DNA from: Selaginella moellendorffii
Lineage: Eukaryota > Streptophyta > Lycopodiopsida > Selaginellales > Selaginellaceae
Direction of reading: 5' to 3'
NCBI RefSeq assembly: GCF_000143415.4
Contig: NW_003314349.1
Location: 534,254-598,253 of the forward strand
Length of the DNA stretch: 64,000 bases
The notes beneath the pieces are model-generated. The model saw only the letters and a list, made by a program, of their open reading frames with translations. It made no database searches and was not told the DNA's origin. The translations under genes and the position numbers were made by a program. Of this stretch, positions 41,493-54,460 are shown in pieces; the first letter of the stretch is position 1, and each line of letters starts with the position of its first letter.

Positions 41493-43656
41493 TAAGGTTT
41501 TGAGTGAAGAAACCATCAGATAAGCGGTGATAGAGCTTCTTCTTATAATTTTTCCAGACAGTCAGGGAGATTAGCGCTTGAGTTCGCTGGAGGCCATGAA
41601 GATCTGGGAAGGCTAAAACTATCAGAAGTGGTCATTGGATTGAAATACCAAATTGTTGTGAGTTGTGATTCCTCCATTCTTAGACAACCTGCCGAAGCGG
41701 TAAGCTGTTGGAGTATTATCATGCATATTGTTAAATAATTATATATTACTTTTAGTAGCTAAAAAAGGTTCAAGAAAGACTAAATTAATAAAATAAAAAG
41801 CTTATTCAGTAGAATTTGGATTAAAATTTAAATTCCTTATAAATTCACATTTGAATGAAGTATTAGAAGAAATCAAAGAAAATAAAAGTTTAAAATTTTA
41901 ACTTTTAATTGAATTTAAATTATAAATAACAATATAAAAGTAGCCAATAAATTAAAAAAATTATAAATACCATAACATACGTCATAATATTCAAGAAATT
42001 TAACTGATAAATAAAATCTAAAAAATTAGTATAAAATAAATTTTATTTACAAGTAAATTTTACTCTCATTTTAGTCACATTTAATTTTCTAAATTTAACT
42101 TGATAAAATTGTTGCCTAAAGTGTTAAAGAAGCAAGCAGAGCCACTCATGCTAATAATATAATAATTAATTTTATTTTATTAGGATATAATAAAAATAAT
42201 AAAATTTATTTAAAGTATGTACATAAATCAAAAATCAATTATGCTACTAATGAAAGTTTTCTAATTAAAAACTAAGATAATATATAGTTGTTTTTATAAC
42301 TAGTAATATAACTATATAGCAAAATATTAGTATATAATCTTTGAATTTGTTATCAATAATTGTTCATATTTTATAAATAAGAGTTAATAAATATTTTTAA
42401 AAATTGTTATTTTTAAAACAAATTCTTAAATAAGAAAAGCTAAATTTGAATGATTTTCATTTTAAATAATGCTTAATAAAAAAAAGAAGTAACATATCTA
42501 TTGCAAAAAATTCTAGATATTTTTACTTTATGAGCAGCGCATGAAAATGGATCAAGATCAAGACAAATAAGAATTTTTACCAACTGGGTGTGAAGACAAT
42601 CTCTAAACCAATTCTTCCAATCATGCTCAAATTTTCTTTGTTATACATTTATTTATATAAAAAGGTGAAAGTAATAATAGTTCATATTAAAGAATTTAAT
42701 ACATGCATTAGTCAAAGTTAAAGGAACTTTTGTATTTTTATAATAACTCTTTCAAGTTTATGATTACCAAATTTCCTAGTTTACCTTGGAGATAAAATAA
42801 AAGAAAGTTTAATATAAAGTTATAAATATCAATAATAAGCTATAAAAAAGTTATTAAATGATATCAATATTAATTAGTTATTAAATAATATAAAATAAGT
42901 GTTAATAAAAAATTTTAAAACTTTTATTTTAAAAAAATCTTCAAATAGGAAAAGAGTTAATTTTATAGGATTTTCTTAATTTTTATCAATTTTAATAAAT
43001 TTTTAAATATTATAAAATATGTGTTAATAATATTTTTTTAAAAACTTTAACTTAAAATATTCTTAAATTGGGAAAGAGCCAATTTTTTAAGATTTTTATT
43101 ATAAATGATGCCTGATAAAAAAAAGTAATATATATCTTAAATGACCTTCCTTTGTACTACAACTCTATTTATATAGAGATAGCTGAAAGTAACAATAAAA
43201 GTCGCTATTCATATTAAATACTTTAGGACATACATTAGTCAAAGTTAAAGCATTTTTATTGTTTTCATTAAAACCATTTATTCTTGAAATGAAAAAAAAT
43301 TAATATAATATTACAAATAAAAATAATAAGTTCTAAAAATATATATCTAGATATTATTTATCTTGGATATGTAAATTCTAGCCAAAAATATTTATAGTAT
43401 TAATACATTATATTTTTAAAATCTTTATTGCATTTTGATTTTTGTAAAAGAACTCCAATAAATAAAGTATGACACCCAAAATCCTAAAATAAGAAGCCAT
43501 TTATATAAATAAAATGACCTTCATTACCATAAACATCTGTATATTTTGAGCTCAATATTAAGTTCATAGTAGTTTCGAATCAATTCACTGGTAAGAAAAG
43601 TTTTTAAAATAAATAACATTTTTCCTTTCTAAATGAAATTGTGATACAGATAAATA
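41493..43656. other. AT-rich intergenic DNA, 2.1 kb
   Basis: Very AT-rich with many A/T homopolymers. Two segments resemble each other: about 42530-42730 and 43110-43270 (both with tttatataaa-ggtgaaagtaata-like and catta-gtcaaagttaaag-like words), suggesting an old local duplication. No gene or RNA is recognised. Confidence 0.6.
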
Positions 43657-44776
43657 TCAAGGCCTTGTTTCTTGATAGCTTACAAGGGCATCCATATCAA
43701 CTTCAATCTCTGTATCCGTCCCAAATACGGGCAGAACAATTTTCACCTAAGAAATAAATCACAATAAAAAATGTTAAACAAGAGAAAAAAGAAAGAAGTT
43801 GCACCTTTCCAGCCGGAAGGAACTCAAGGATTGTTCCTTGAAAGTTTTGATAGGCACCAGAGATCACTGCAACCATGTCTCCAACTCTCAAATCCCCCTG
43901 CCGCTGCTCGAGATCATCCACCTCCTTGACCTCCAGAAGAACTTGATCTTCCGAGGCTTTCTTTTTCTGTTGTTCAAGCTTGAACTCTCGTTCTCTTGTC
44001 GCAGCCTCTTCACGAAGAGCCTCGATCTGATAGCTCGGGACTGGCGCGGGGATACGAGCATCCGGGTAGCCACCTTTCATCATCTTTGTGTCATAGCCAG
44101 CCCTGCCAGAAATCTCGTCTAGAAAATCTTAAAGAGAGAAAATAGAAGATAGACGATCAAAGGAAAACTCACTTCATCTTGTATGGAAACGCTCCCACGA
44201 AGCAAAAGACCGAGCGTTCGTTCATAGCATGCCTGTAAACTGGAGCCTCAAGAACGCAGCGAAGGAAAATATGACCCCTGAGCATAGCTTTCATAGCGAA
44301 CCTGGATTTTCCACGAACAACACTCTCGGTGGGAATTATGGGAGACCATACCTTGCATCAAGGAAGAAGAAATTCATTCACTACTCCATGAACAAGAGAA
44401 ACAAAATCTTCTTTACCTCAAACTTTGCATCTGGGAATTCGGCCTCGAGCGTCGAGCGAAGAGCTTCCATGGACTCGGCCTCGTTGTTGGTGAACACTCG
44501 CAGCGTGTACCACTGCATTCCCATCTTGGCGAGATTCGCCAGGCTTGGATCGCTCTTCTTCTTCCTCCTTTGATCCACCTTCTTCTTCTCTTCTTCCTCT
44601 GGTTTGGGCAACTTACGCGATGCCGCGAGCTCCAGCCGACGCTCGTTCTTCTGCCGCCGCCGCTCCCTCCCTGTCAAATCCGTGTGCTCTACTGCCGATG
44701 CTACTGCGTGGATGCCGGCATTGGGCCGCCGGAGCAGCGCCAAAGCGAAAGAATCTAGTCGCACTACTCTATCCAT
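43657..44776 (-). CDS. NusG-like transcription factor with NGN and KOW domains (pTAC13-like)
   Basis: Four exons on the minus strand, 44417-44776, 44173-44351, 43805-44102 and 43657-43746, encode 308 aa. The N-terminal ~80 residues are basic (organelle transit). The NGN domain starts MQWYTLRVFTNNEAESMEAL and continues with EVWSPIIPTE, AMLRGHIFLRCVLEAPVYR and FCFVGAF. A charged linker (YQIEALREEAATREREFKLE) precedes a KOW motif (LRVGDMVAVISGAYQNFQGT). Plants carry such a protein in the plastid transcriptionally active chromosome (pTAC13). Bacterial NusG couples RNA polymerase to Rho or ribosomes. The final exon could alternatively end a few codons earlier by a further intron at CTT/gtaagc. Confidence 0.8.
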
Positions 44777-47320
44777 AAACCCTAAGTCACGAATAATCAA
44801 GGAGATTCCAAATTTAAATTCATAAACCCTAATTCCCAAAAGAGGGGTTTACTAAGAAAGAACATTACTTGCTGTGAGAGAGCTTGTCCTTTTGACGATC
44901 ATCAATCCTGGCAACAAGTTTGTGAATCGTCCTTGATCTTGCATCGATCTAAATGACTCCAAACTGATTGATGGAGCGCTAGAAAAACGTTTGCACGGCA
45001 CATCCGTCCAGATCCCACTCGAGTCAATTCCAATCCCCAATTCCAATCACTCCCTGGGAAATCATAATTCATGCTTTCGCTCAGTCGCCCATGAAGGCAT
45101 CGAGACAACACCGAAATTAACTCCATCCATTTTTCTGGATTCGTCTCGCTGCCAGCCAGAAAAAAGCACTTTAAGGTCGCCACTCAAAGTCTATCATCGA
45201 ATCAAACGAGAACACAACCTATTGACAAAAAGTGTAGGAAACTTCACGACGCCATGCTCGATCCTCAATCAATCAATCAATCAAAAAGGTGGTGGCGGCT
45301 CCAATGAAAACATATACGTGTAGATTTGGTGCTTGACCACGCCCCGGCACCATAACTCTTGTGTGTTCTTTGTCTCTCTCTCTCTCTCTCTCTCTCTCGT
45401 TCTCTCTCAAATTTGAAATGTTTCTAGATAGATAGAAATGCCATCTCTCCAACTCCACCTATGATTCAAGGCAAGATCACGACGAGATCAAGCTTTAGAA
45501 TTCACAAACAAAGATCGATCGATACATGGAAAACGTTACAAAATTGATTGATTCTTTGGCATCTTTTGGCCGAGTGAAAAGATATCCTTCCTTTTTACCC
45601 CCCCGCGACTAGCTACTTACCGACAGTTACGCTGCGTGAAGCGTAAATGTGAACCGTGTTTAACGGTGCACGGGAGTTGGGACGCACCATTCAATTCATC
45701 GGCGACATTCCAGCCACGCACGCAGGACTGGAATATCCCAGTCAATCAGCCTCTGGTTAATCTCTGTAAAACCGAAAAAACTTTCACCCGGGTTTCTGGT
45801 AAAACACGCGGGGTGAAAACGACGCTGCTGTGCTGTGTTCTCGTACCTAAATTCGTGAAAAAGGTGGGAGAGGTTTGATTGAGGCAAACACGAGACAATA
45901 GACCGATCTTGTGACAACGCATTCATGGTTTTCATTCTCCCGCGGGGAGGAAAAGTTGGGCGATCTTCTGGCTGTAAGTCGAATCGATCGATCTTTTTCC
46001 ACTCGCGTTACATACTTGTAAGTAGTTTTCGCTCCTCCGGATGGATCGAGGGAGAGATATCCATCACTTCCCTCGCACACATTTATAACATATATACGAG
46101 CTCTCGCGCTCTTCTCGACCTTTTCTTTCATATGACCCAAATCAATGCGAGCAAACAACACCAACAGCACTGGAGCTGGAACTGGAGAGGCGAGGATCAA
46201 GGAGCTCTTAAATTCCCAGGATATCTAGAGCTGTAATTCTGCTGGTTTGAGAGAGAGGGAGAGAGACAAAGACAGATGATCTCTCTTGGTTTGGAGCGAG
46301 TTAAGGAAAAGAGAGACGATGGATCGCCGGAGCAGTTTTTAGCGAGATTTCTTTCGCGCAAACATCGATCTTGAATGATCTAATCATGGTACAGAGACAA
46401 GCACGGTGGAATTGAATGGTGATCAAAGGGTTGGAATGGGATGGAGATCATGGATGATGCATGGGCCTGAGCGATCGCGATCGCTTCTTTCTTTCGCCAC
46501 CCCCAGATATAGGTAGGGGTGATTTATGAGCACGCAATCACCATATAGATATACGGTCCATTGGCCATTAAATTGCACTAGAAAAGGTTTATCATTCACT
46601 CAACATTGTCTGTTATGTTTCGCATTGAATGAATGCATGGCATGGGTAAGATGAATGGGTGGCATTGTATGGATATGATTCATGCATGCTCAAAGCATGG
46701 GTATGGCAATGGTGACATGACATGGCATGGCGGGCGTAGGTGGATTTGGCAGCGCAGGCCCTTTCCATCCTCCGCCAAATGTAGAGGTGATTTTCTGGCA
46801 GTGGCCAGTGTGCCAAATTTGGGCAATGTGACCATTAATTGCTCCACTGCGCAGAGGCCGTCAGGACTGCGGACGCCATTAATGATGGGTGGGGCTCGAG
46901 AGCTCAAAACGCTCCCGGCCTACGCCATACAACGCGGGAGTCGGGCGTTTGGGCGTAGGTCGCTGGGCGATCGCCCGTCTCCTGGACAATGTACATGTCT
47001 ATGCCACATCTCCGAGTTTTTGTTTTATTACTGTGTAAATTACAAATATTGTCAACAATGTAAAATATCCATAGTTCTGAAAAGTCAAATACCAAAATGT
47101 TATCAAAATTTTTCTAATATTTTAAAAATATCTCAAGCTTCAAAAATAATATAAACAATTCGAAAACTATTTTGACCATTAAAACTTACCAGGAATTTCA
47201 TTTATATTGAAATATATATTGTTTATCCATCCACATGGATGCCATGCCCATGCATACGAGCTATGGCCTTTTGTTTCTTTCAAGATGCTCACCGGGTGAC
47301 ACACACACCAATTTAATGCT
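44777..47320. other. Long upstream region of the HD-ZIP gene
   Basis: No protein-coding exon is supported. It holds a (CT)n run at about 45376-45412, two telo-box-like aaaccctaa words near the NusG-like start (44777, 44824), a purine-rich zone around 46245-46320, and an AT-rich part at 47020-47220. It probably includes the HD-ZIP promoter. Confidence 0.5.
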
Positions 47321-47852
47321 GTGGTGTTCATTCATTCATACTTCCCCTCGCTGCTGCACTACTACTCGCTCCTGAACTACATCTACTGCTCTCCTCCCTT
47401 CGATCTTTAGGTTTGTCGATCGTCCCTGCAGTGTTCTAGCAGGAAAAACCAAGCTCGCTCTCTTTCAGGAGGATTGAACAAGGCCACCACCGCTCGCCGC
47501 TGCTGAGCTCCTAACAGGCAATCGCAGATTGAGAGGGAGAGACAGAGAGAGAAGGTTGTGTAATCCAAATCACCCAAGTCGATCTAGCTTCTTGCTGGAG
47601 CTGGAACAACAAGACAACAGCGTGGATCTACGCCACCAAGATGAAGATGATATTTTACCTTCCTTCTCTCTCTCTCTCTCTGGATCTCTGAGAGATTGTT
47701 GGAGGCAAATTCACGACCTCGTTTGCCTCTCTCACTCTCTCGAGTCCCTTTGCTCTCAAACAACGAAGAAGACGAACAAACGCTAGAAAGAAAAAGAAGT
47801 GGAGCGATCTAGAGGAGAGAAGTAGAAGTAGTAGCGAGCGTTTGTATAGAGC
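47320..47852 (+). promoter_or_regulatory. Pyrimidine-rich leader region of the HD-ZIP gene
   Basis: A CT-rich stretch with (CT)n at 47668-47682 leads to the start codon at 47853. An upstream ATG at 47640 opens a frame of about 58 codons ending before 47820, so a uORF is possible if transcription starts upstream of it. An intron within the leader cannot be excluded. Confidence 0.4.
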
Positions 47853-50800
47853 ATGAGGCTTGGAGGCCCGACTGTGGCGCTCTTGGCCAACGACAGTGTT
47901 GTGGCGGGCGGCGCTGGAGGAGGATTGCTGGGCGACATTCCAAACATGCCGGCTGGAGCAATGGCGGCTCCCAGGCTCATCCCTCCCTCGCCCTCCATGC
48001 CGCGAAGAGGAAATGGAGGAGGAGGAGCAAACATCTATAGCTCCAGCCCCGGCCTCACTCTTGGCCTGGTAAGTAAAGATCTTCTTATGGATTCTCTCGC
48101 GCTCCCTCTCTTTACTCTTTTCTCCTTCCTCTCCTCGAATTCATACTCCTTAAATCTCTCCTCTAGATTTTCTTCTCTCTCTCTCTCTTGCGACTCTTCG
48201 GCTGATACCAAAGGGTGATTTTTCTGCCACAGCCGAGCATTGTCGATGGGAGGCAGCAAGGTGGGGCTGGAGCCGGCGATGGCGACGCGCAGAATCAATC
48301 GGGGATTGGAGCGCCCATGAAGCTGAGTAGCAAGAACAAGGACGAGGAGTATGAGAGCCGGTCTGGGAGTGATAACATGGATGGGTCTGGAGGGGAGGAT
48401 CAGGACAATGAGCCGCCGAGGAAGAAGCGCTACCACCGACATACTCCACACCAGATTCAAGAGATGGAAGCGTAAGAGATTGGTTTTGGTGTTGTTCTCG
48501 ATTGGAAGTCCTCAAGGTGGATTTTTTCTTCGTTTTCTCGCGCAGCTTGTTCAAGGAGTGCCCGCATCCGGATGACAAGCAGCGGCAGGAGCTCAGCCGG
48601 GAGCTCGGATTGGAGCCGCGGCAAGTCAAGTTTTGGTTCCAGAATCGAAGGACCCAGCTCAAGGTAGGGGGAGAGTTCTTGCTGGTTTTCTTATCGTTTC
48701 TTTGCCTTGTTCCGTCGCCCAGGCCCAGCAGGAGAGGGCCGAGAACTCCATGCTACGTCTCGAGATAGAGAAGTTGCGAGCCGAGAATGTGACGATGCGC
48801 GAGGCCATCAAGAACGCGTCGTGTCCGAGTTGCGGGGGCCCGGCCACGCTCGGTGAGATGTCCTACGACGAGCAGCAATTGCGAATCGAGAATGCGCGGC
48901 TCAAAGACGAGGTAAGCCCACAAACATCCTGCAAGTTGAGCTTCCTTCTCGCTCGCTCACTCACTGGATGAAAAAAAAAATCCAAACTTTGCAGCTCGAT
49001 CGCGTCTCGACACTGGCAGCCAAGTACCTGGGCCGGCCAATCCCACACCTCTCCGGCGGCGGCTCGCAAGCGCCGAGCTCCTCCCTGGATCTCGCCGTGG
49101 GTGGCGCCGCCAACTTTCATCAGGGTGGCGCCGCCGCCGCTGGATCGCTCGTCTCCGCGGGCTCGGAATCCATGAGGCCCGGAGGTTTGAGCGAGGCGGA
49201 CAAGCCCATGATCGTGGATCTCGCGGTGACCGCCATGGAAGAACTCTATCGCCTCTGCCAGCCCGAGGAGCCATCGTGGATTCCCAGCCCCGACGGACCA
49301 AAGGAAGTTCTCAACTATGACGAGTACATCCGGCAGTACCAATCCGCGCTGGGACCTCGCCCCTATGGCATGCGTACGGAAGCCACCCGCGAGAGTGATC
49401 TGGTGATGATGAACGGCGTCAACTTGGTGGAGCTTCTCATGGATTCGGTAAGTTCTTTGTTGTTTTTCTTCGTTGTTCTTGCGGATGATGATCGTAAGGT
49501 GGCATTGTCTCAGGCGAAATGGGCGGAGATCTTCCCCAGCATTGTGTCTCGAGCAGTCACCATTGATGTTCTGGCAACCGGAGTTACAGGAAACCGGAAT
49601 GGCGCCGTTCAGTTGGTACGTGCTCATCCAAACCAGAAAAAAAGCTTCTTTGTTTTTGTTCTCTATCTGGAAGAACTTTGCGTGATTGCTTTCGATGCTT
49701 CTAAACCTTGTTTTTGTATTTGATCTTCCTTCGCAGATGTATGCCGAGATGCAAGTCTTGTCGCCTCTGGTTCCAACTCGCGAGTTTTACTTCGTGAGGT
49801 ACTGCAAGCAGCACGCGGATGGAGTCTGGGGAATCGTGGACGTTTCCGTAGATGCGCTCGCTCGCGAGGCAGCGCCCTCTTCCAATCGGTGCCGGAGACG
49901 CCCCTCGGGATATCTCATCCAGGACATGCCCAATGGCTACTCAAAGGTACGCACAAAATCACTTTTTTACTCGTTCTTCCGCTGCTTTCTCGTCGTCTCC
50001 ATGGGAGTCCGAGGCTCTGGTGTGTGATGTGACAATCCATTGACTTGTGCGTTGGATTCTTGTGTGCTGCGAAAACTTTTAGGTGACGGTGTTGGAGCAT
50101 GTGGAATACGATGATCGATCCGTCAACAGGATTTACAAGCCTTATGTCAACAGTGGTCTCGCTTTTGGAGCACAGAGATGGCTGCTCACGCTGCAGCGCC
50201 AGTGCGAGAGGCTCGCCAGTCTATTGGCCACCAGCATCTCTGCCAGAGATCTTGGAGGTAGTACTTTCTTTCCTCTTCCATCTTTTCTTTCGAAGAACTT
50301 AGAGAGAGGAGGGAACAAAAAAATGCTTTTTTTCTCAGCTGGTTCTTCCCCCTCCTCTTTGTTTGTTCACGGGCATTGTTTTTCTTCCTCGGCTTTGTTT
50401 AATGGTTTGTTTTGCTTTGCTGCCAGTGATACCCAATGCGAGTGGCCGCCGGAGCATGCTCAAGTTGGCGCAGCGCATGACGAATAACTTCTGCGCGGGC
50501 GTGAGTGCGTCCACTGTGCACACTTGGACGACGCTGTCCGGTAGCGGCGAGGACGATGTCCGTGTCATGACTCGCAAGAGCGTCGACAATCCCGGCGAAC
50601 CGCACGGGATTGTTCTCAGCGCCGCCACCTCTCTATGGCTTCCAGTGCCTCCGAAGCGCGTGTTTGAGTTCTTGCGAGACGAGAGGCTACGCAACGAGGT
50701 AACAGAGCTTCGTTTGATCCATCAAAATCGAGTTTTTGTATCGGTTTTCTTGGTTTTTTTCAGTGGGACATTCTCTCCAACGGTGGAATGGTGCAAGAGA

Positions 50801-51311
50801 TGGCTCACATCGCCAAAGGACAGGATCCAGGCAACAGTGTCTCTCTCCTCCGTGTCAACGTAAGCTTTCTTGGAGCTTTCGATCTTCGATCTCTAGAACT
50901 GAAACTTATTCCTGTCTCTCTTTCCAGACTCTCAACTCGACGCACAGCAATATGCTCATCCTCCAGGAGAGCTGCACCGACGACTCGGGCTCGCTCGTAG
51001 TTTACGCTCCGGTGGACATCCCAGCCATGAACTTGGTAATGCAGGGTGGCGACCCGGCCTACGTTGCTTTGCTCCCCTCCGGCTTTGCGATCCTCCCCGA
51101 CGGACAGGACCACTGTGGAAGTCTCCAGCACGATAGTCTAGAGGTGGACAGGCCCAGGGTTCCAGGCTCGCTCTTGACAGTGGCATTCCAGATTCTCGTC
51201 AGCAATGTTCCTTCCGCAAAGCTCTCGCTCGAGTCCGTGACAACCGTGAACAATCTCATCTCGTGCACTGTCCAGAAGATCAAGGCCGCGCTCCAGTGTG
51301 ACAATCAGTGA
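47853..51311 (+). CDS. Class IV HD-ZIP transcription factor (homeodomain, leucine zipper-loop-zipper, START)
   Basis: Eleven exons, 47853-48068, 48233-48471, 48546-48663, 48723-48911, 48995-49447, 49514-49615, 49737-49946, 50083-50257, 50427-50698, 50764-50859 and 50928-51311, encode 817 aa. All introns are GT-AG and in frame. The homeodomain spans about residues 136-191 ([20 protein letters not shown], helix 3 [13 protein letters not shown]). The zipper-loop-zipper region with the class-IV CPSCGGP loop follows to about 260. The START domain begins near [20 protein letters not shown] and contains [19 protein letters not shown] and [20 protein letters not shown]. Class IV proteins control epidermal fate in land plants and bind L1-box-type DNA. 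A diverged antisense copy of its end lies at 1024-1400. No MEKHLA domain is present, which excludes class III. Confidence 0.93.
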
Positions 51312-51662
51312 TGGAAAGCTGGGAAGTGATCAGGAAAGTTGGGTGGGATGGATGGATGATGGATGGTTTTTTGGGGGACAGGATCACAGGACAGGTGGTG
51401 GAACTTCTCGTTCTTTTCGTAGGGGATGACTTCTCAGTTCTTTCTCTCTTTCGGTACGATCTTCCTCCGCCAGCTTTCCAGGGGCTCCAAGGTCTGGTTT
51501 TGAAAGATGGATCGAGACAGGGGCGATATGTTGCATGCAAGTTGGGGCTTGAGCAAGCCGAGGAGTGGTCAAACAAGGTTCTCGGGGAGCTTTTTTCCTT
51601 GATCTCTCTCCTTTTTGGCAAGCTCGGTTTTGGTTATACACTGGACAGAAGTTTGGGACTCG

Positions 51663-51801
51663 CTTGAGGGAAAATCACCACTCTTTTGACAACACTGGCT
51701 AGTGAAGAAGGCAATGATTCTTTTGTTCTTTCTCGACTACAAACACCACAACACAAGGCAGTGAGCTCGCATTGAGCAGGGTGGTGATTTTTTCCCTCAG
51801 G
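51663..51801 (+). other. Long-range hairpin in the HD-ZIP 3' region
   Basis: Arm 51663-51684 pairs with arm 51778-51801 over about 22 bp (two G-U), with only a two-base bulge in the 3' arm's U-run. The loop is about 93 nt and may hold a further short pairing (caatg/cattg). It lies 350 nt after the HD-ZIP stop. It could be a 3' UTR control element or a small-RNA precursor. Confidence 0.5.
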
Positions 51802-52034
51802 AAGGATTTGCTCTTGGGACTTCCGTGCCAACATAGCAGGGAAAGCAAAGAAAACTGGAGAAGAATAAGCACCGGGAAGGCTGGGAACTCGTGGAGGAGG
51901 AAAAGCAAACTTTTAGAGGCTCTCTTTCTAACATATAAGAAAAAGGTGAGATATGGAGTATATGGGAGGGAGTCAAGAACGCACCATCGAAAGCTCCCTT
52001 GCAGCGTGGTAAAGTCTGGATTCATAGATGCACT

Positions 52035-52092
52035 CCAGTGTGAGTGTAGATCACTGGCGGTGGAACAACACTGGTGATTTCGCTCACACTGG
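52035..52092 (+). other. Compact hairpin downstream of the HD-ZIP gene
   Basis: CCAGTGTGAG at 52035-52044 pairs with CTCACACTGG at 52083-52092. After a small internal loop, ATCAC pairs with GTGAT, closing a loop of about 17 nt. A structured RNA is plausible; no known family is recognised. Confidence 0.45.
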
Positions 52093-52480
52093 CACAAACT
52101 CTGTGCACGACGAGTCTCGCTTCACCACGGTGCAAGGCAAATGGTTCGGGCATTGACTTCACTTCCACTCCAGATTTCCATGTATCAGTTGTTTGCTTTC
52201 GATTGATCTAAAATCTAAGAAACATTGTGTTCTTGACTCCGTGTCCAAAGTTCTCGTGAGAATAGGAGAAAGCGAGTGAGACTAGTTCTTGACGATCTTT
52301 TCTTCGTTGCATGGATTCGATTCAATGCGCGCAGTGAATGCCGAATGCGACCCTTTTCTCACACGTAAGCTCTGAAAGGAGAAAACTTTGTTGGTCCCAT
52401 CTCTATGGATCGATCGAGGGGAGCAAGTCTTTATGGAGTTTTTCTTCGCGGGAGAGAGGATCACCCATTTAAGTTGTAGC

Positions 52481-53950
52481 GTCCAAAAGCTCGGGACAAG
52501 GCAAGGCGTGTCGTGGTATATGTGATTATGCTCGATTTCTCACAGCCACCGAGGCTCTTTCTTGGTCTCTTTCACGACCCAGACAGTGTAGAGAAGGCTG
52601 GAATTTATAGAAGATATCTTCACATTAATGTTTTAACGAGATCTATAACATCGCTCGATCAATGCTCTTGTTCACATACAAAAGATATGATGGGTGTGAT
52701 GAATGCTGCTACGCAATGTGGGATCACGCAAACATATCTGTGGATCTATGGAGATCGTTGATGCTGAAATCTTTCAGCATAGACAAAGGTGGCGACAACG
52801 CATGAAAGAGAAACCTATTGCTGTAGTGTCGCAATAATCTTACGTGTTGATGAGTTGGGCAACCAACACCCAGACGATGACATATGAATTATAATTATTA
52901 GTTTAAATTAAGCACAAATAAATATTCAGTTGCTATTTATAATATTAAAAACATTATTTGGATTTTTTTCTTGGATATTGAAGTTCAATGATAAGTCACC
53001 CGGATCTTTCAGGAAAACGCAAAACAGAACGGAAGAAGTGCACACGCATTCATTTCCAAAGCCCCGGGGTAGCTCCTGGAGATTTTACTGCGCGCATCTA
53101 TACACATCAATTGGTCCGCTGTGAAAGGAAAAGCTCACGCAATTCCGCTGATGCGCTCGTCCCGCACACCCACGGATCAAGGATTTGTGTTGTTGAATTG
53201 AAAAGCCGGCCCACCAGATGCCCCACAGCGGCAAATTGACACCAGCATTTGCCAGTATCCTCCTTTTCTGTTGTGTACCACCGATGGTTTCCTCACACAC
53301 ACATATGCTCTCTCTTTCTCTCTCCTTTGTGTGTGTGTGCTGGAAGTAGCTTGGCTATGGCTATGGCGGGTCCTTCTTGGCTTCCTGGCTGTGATTTTGA
53401 TGCCAAGCCAGCATGAAAGGGAAAAGGTGGCGCATTCAATGCGAAGGCTACTGCGAGCATTCAATGCGACGACGCGCATTGCGCAGTAGTCTTTGGCAGC
53501 AGCAGCACACATCAGTGTGCCACCAATTTCTTTCGCTTTTCTTTTGCGAGCTAAGAGCTTGCAGGAGATGGAGATGGAGATGGAGATGGAGGAGTATAGG
53601 AGCGAGAAGCCAAAAGAAAAAGAATGGAAATACGGGAGAGAGGGCTCAGCAGCTCTCATCAATGAGACGATGGTTTTTGGTTGCTTGTGTCTGCTGCTTA
53701 CTGGGTTTTGAAAGTGACGACACTAGATCACGAGATCACACTGAGAGTTTAGAGTTTTTTTGGCGATCGCATCATCGCGTCGTAGCGCTGTCCCAGCTCC
53801 CGAAGTTAATGCTGCTGCTGCTGGCTGCTCCTGCTGCCCACGAAAAGAAAGAAAAGAATTCCTGGAGCGACAGTGACGACTTTGATGATCTATGCGGCAG
53901 TGGTGGTTTTCAATCACAGGCAAAAGCAGTGCTTCATGGTCCTAATAAAT
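52481..53950. other. Intergenic DNA with simple repeats
   Basis: No gene is supported. There are (CA)n/(GT)n runs around 53290-53340 that can pair with each other, and an imperfect (GGAGAT)n array at 53564-53592. Long frames here at 53413-53952 are repeat-driven and have no domain. Confidence 0.5.
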
Positions 53951-53951
53951 A

Positions 53952-54460
53952 ATGGCGATCAGGTGTGGTACCATCCCAGGCTGGGGGCTTTCAAGAGAGA
54001 TACTGGCGTCTGCCGTCCGAGATTCCAGGGATTTGCCGAGCTTGAGGCGGGCGCAGCGTGACATACGGAGCTCCGGCTATGGCGGCTGCCGGTTTCTCGC
54101 GAATCTGCTGGTGGAGACGCTCATGCCCAGAATCGGCATCTTGATGCTGGGGAGGCCACCTTTTGGGTGATGCCGGATAGAACTCTTGTCACTTGGACGC
54201 ATTGTGAAGAGCTTACACGGCGTGTGGGTGTTTGGAAACGGCCCACGAAACGTTTCTAGAAATGCCAGGGCACAGCCAAGTGTCATGGACGATTTTGCTT
54301 CAAGCATATGCCCAAGCGGGGCATCTGGAAAACAGAACTAAATTTTTGTTTGACAAAGATTTTGTAAAAGGACTTGATCTGCTTTAACGCATTCATTCTG
54401 CATACAGCCAGCAAGGATATATATCAAAAGCCAAAAATCTCTTTGAAGAAATCCCAATAT
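53952..54460 (+). pseudogene. Truncated duplicate of the downstream PPR gene
   Basis: This aligns with the 5' part of the gene at 54878-56086, beginning at the same ATG-GCGATC and containing the shared acatacggagctccggctatg block near 54061. A deletion of about 100 bp joins the LLVE codons directly to a later CATGCCCAGAA segment, and several frameshifts follow. The copy runs into AT-rich filler at 54460-54877. Confidence 0.85.

Larger units (their letters stand above)
51312..52480 (+). other. 3' region of the HD-ZIP gene
   Basis: Transcribed strand assumed. No protein-coding gene is supported. It contains two inverted repeats listed separately. Short frames here lack domains. Confidence 0.45.

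Noticed and set aside
45376..45412. CT-rich run as a possible CRISPR or regulatory array
   Set aside because: Simple dinucleotide microsatellite; no CRISPR-like repeat-spacer pattern exists in this eukaryotic window.
51308..51667. 119-codon frame after the HD-ZIP stop
   Set aside because: It overlaps the stop codon and lies in the 3' region; no domain, codon use unlike the gene.
52513..52761. 82-codon frame
   Set aside because: No homology recognised and no splice or promoter context; treated as chance.
53413..53952. 179-codon frame rich in Arg and Ser
   Set aside because: Driven by simple repeats, with no recognisable domain and no neighbour support.
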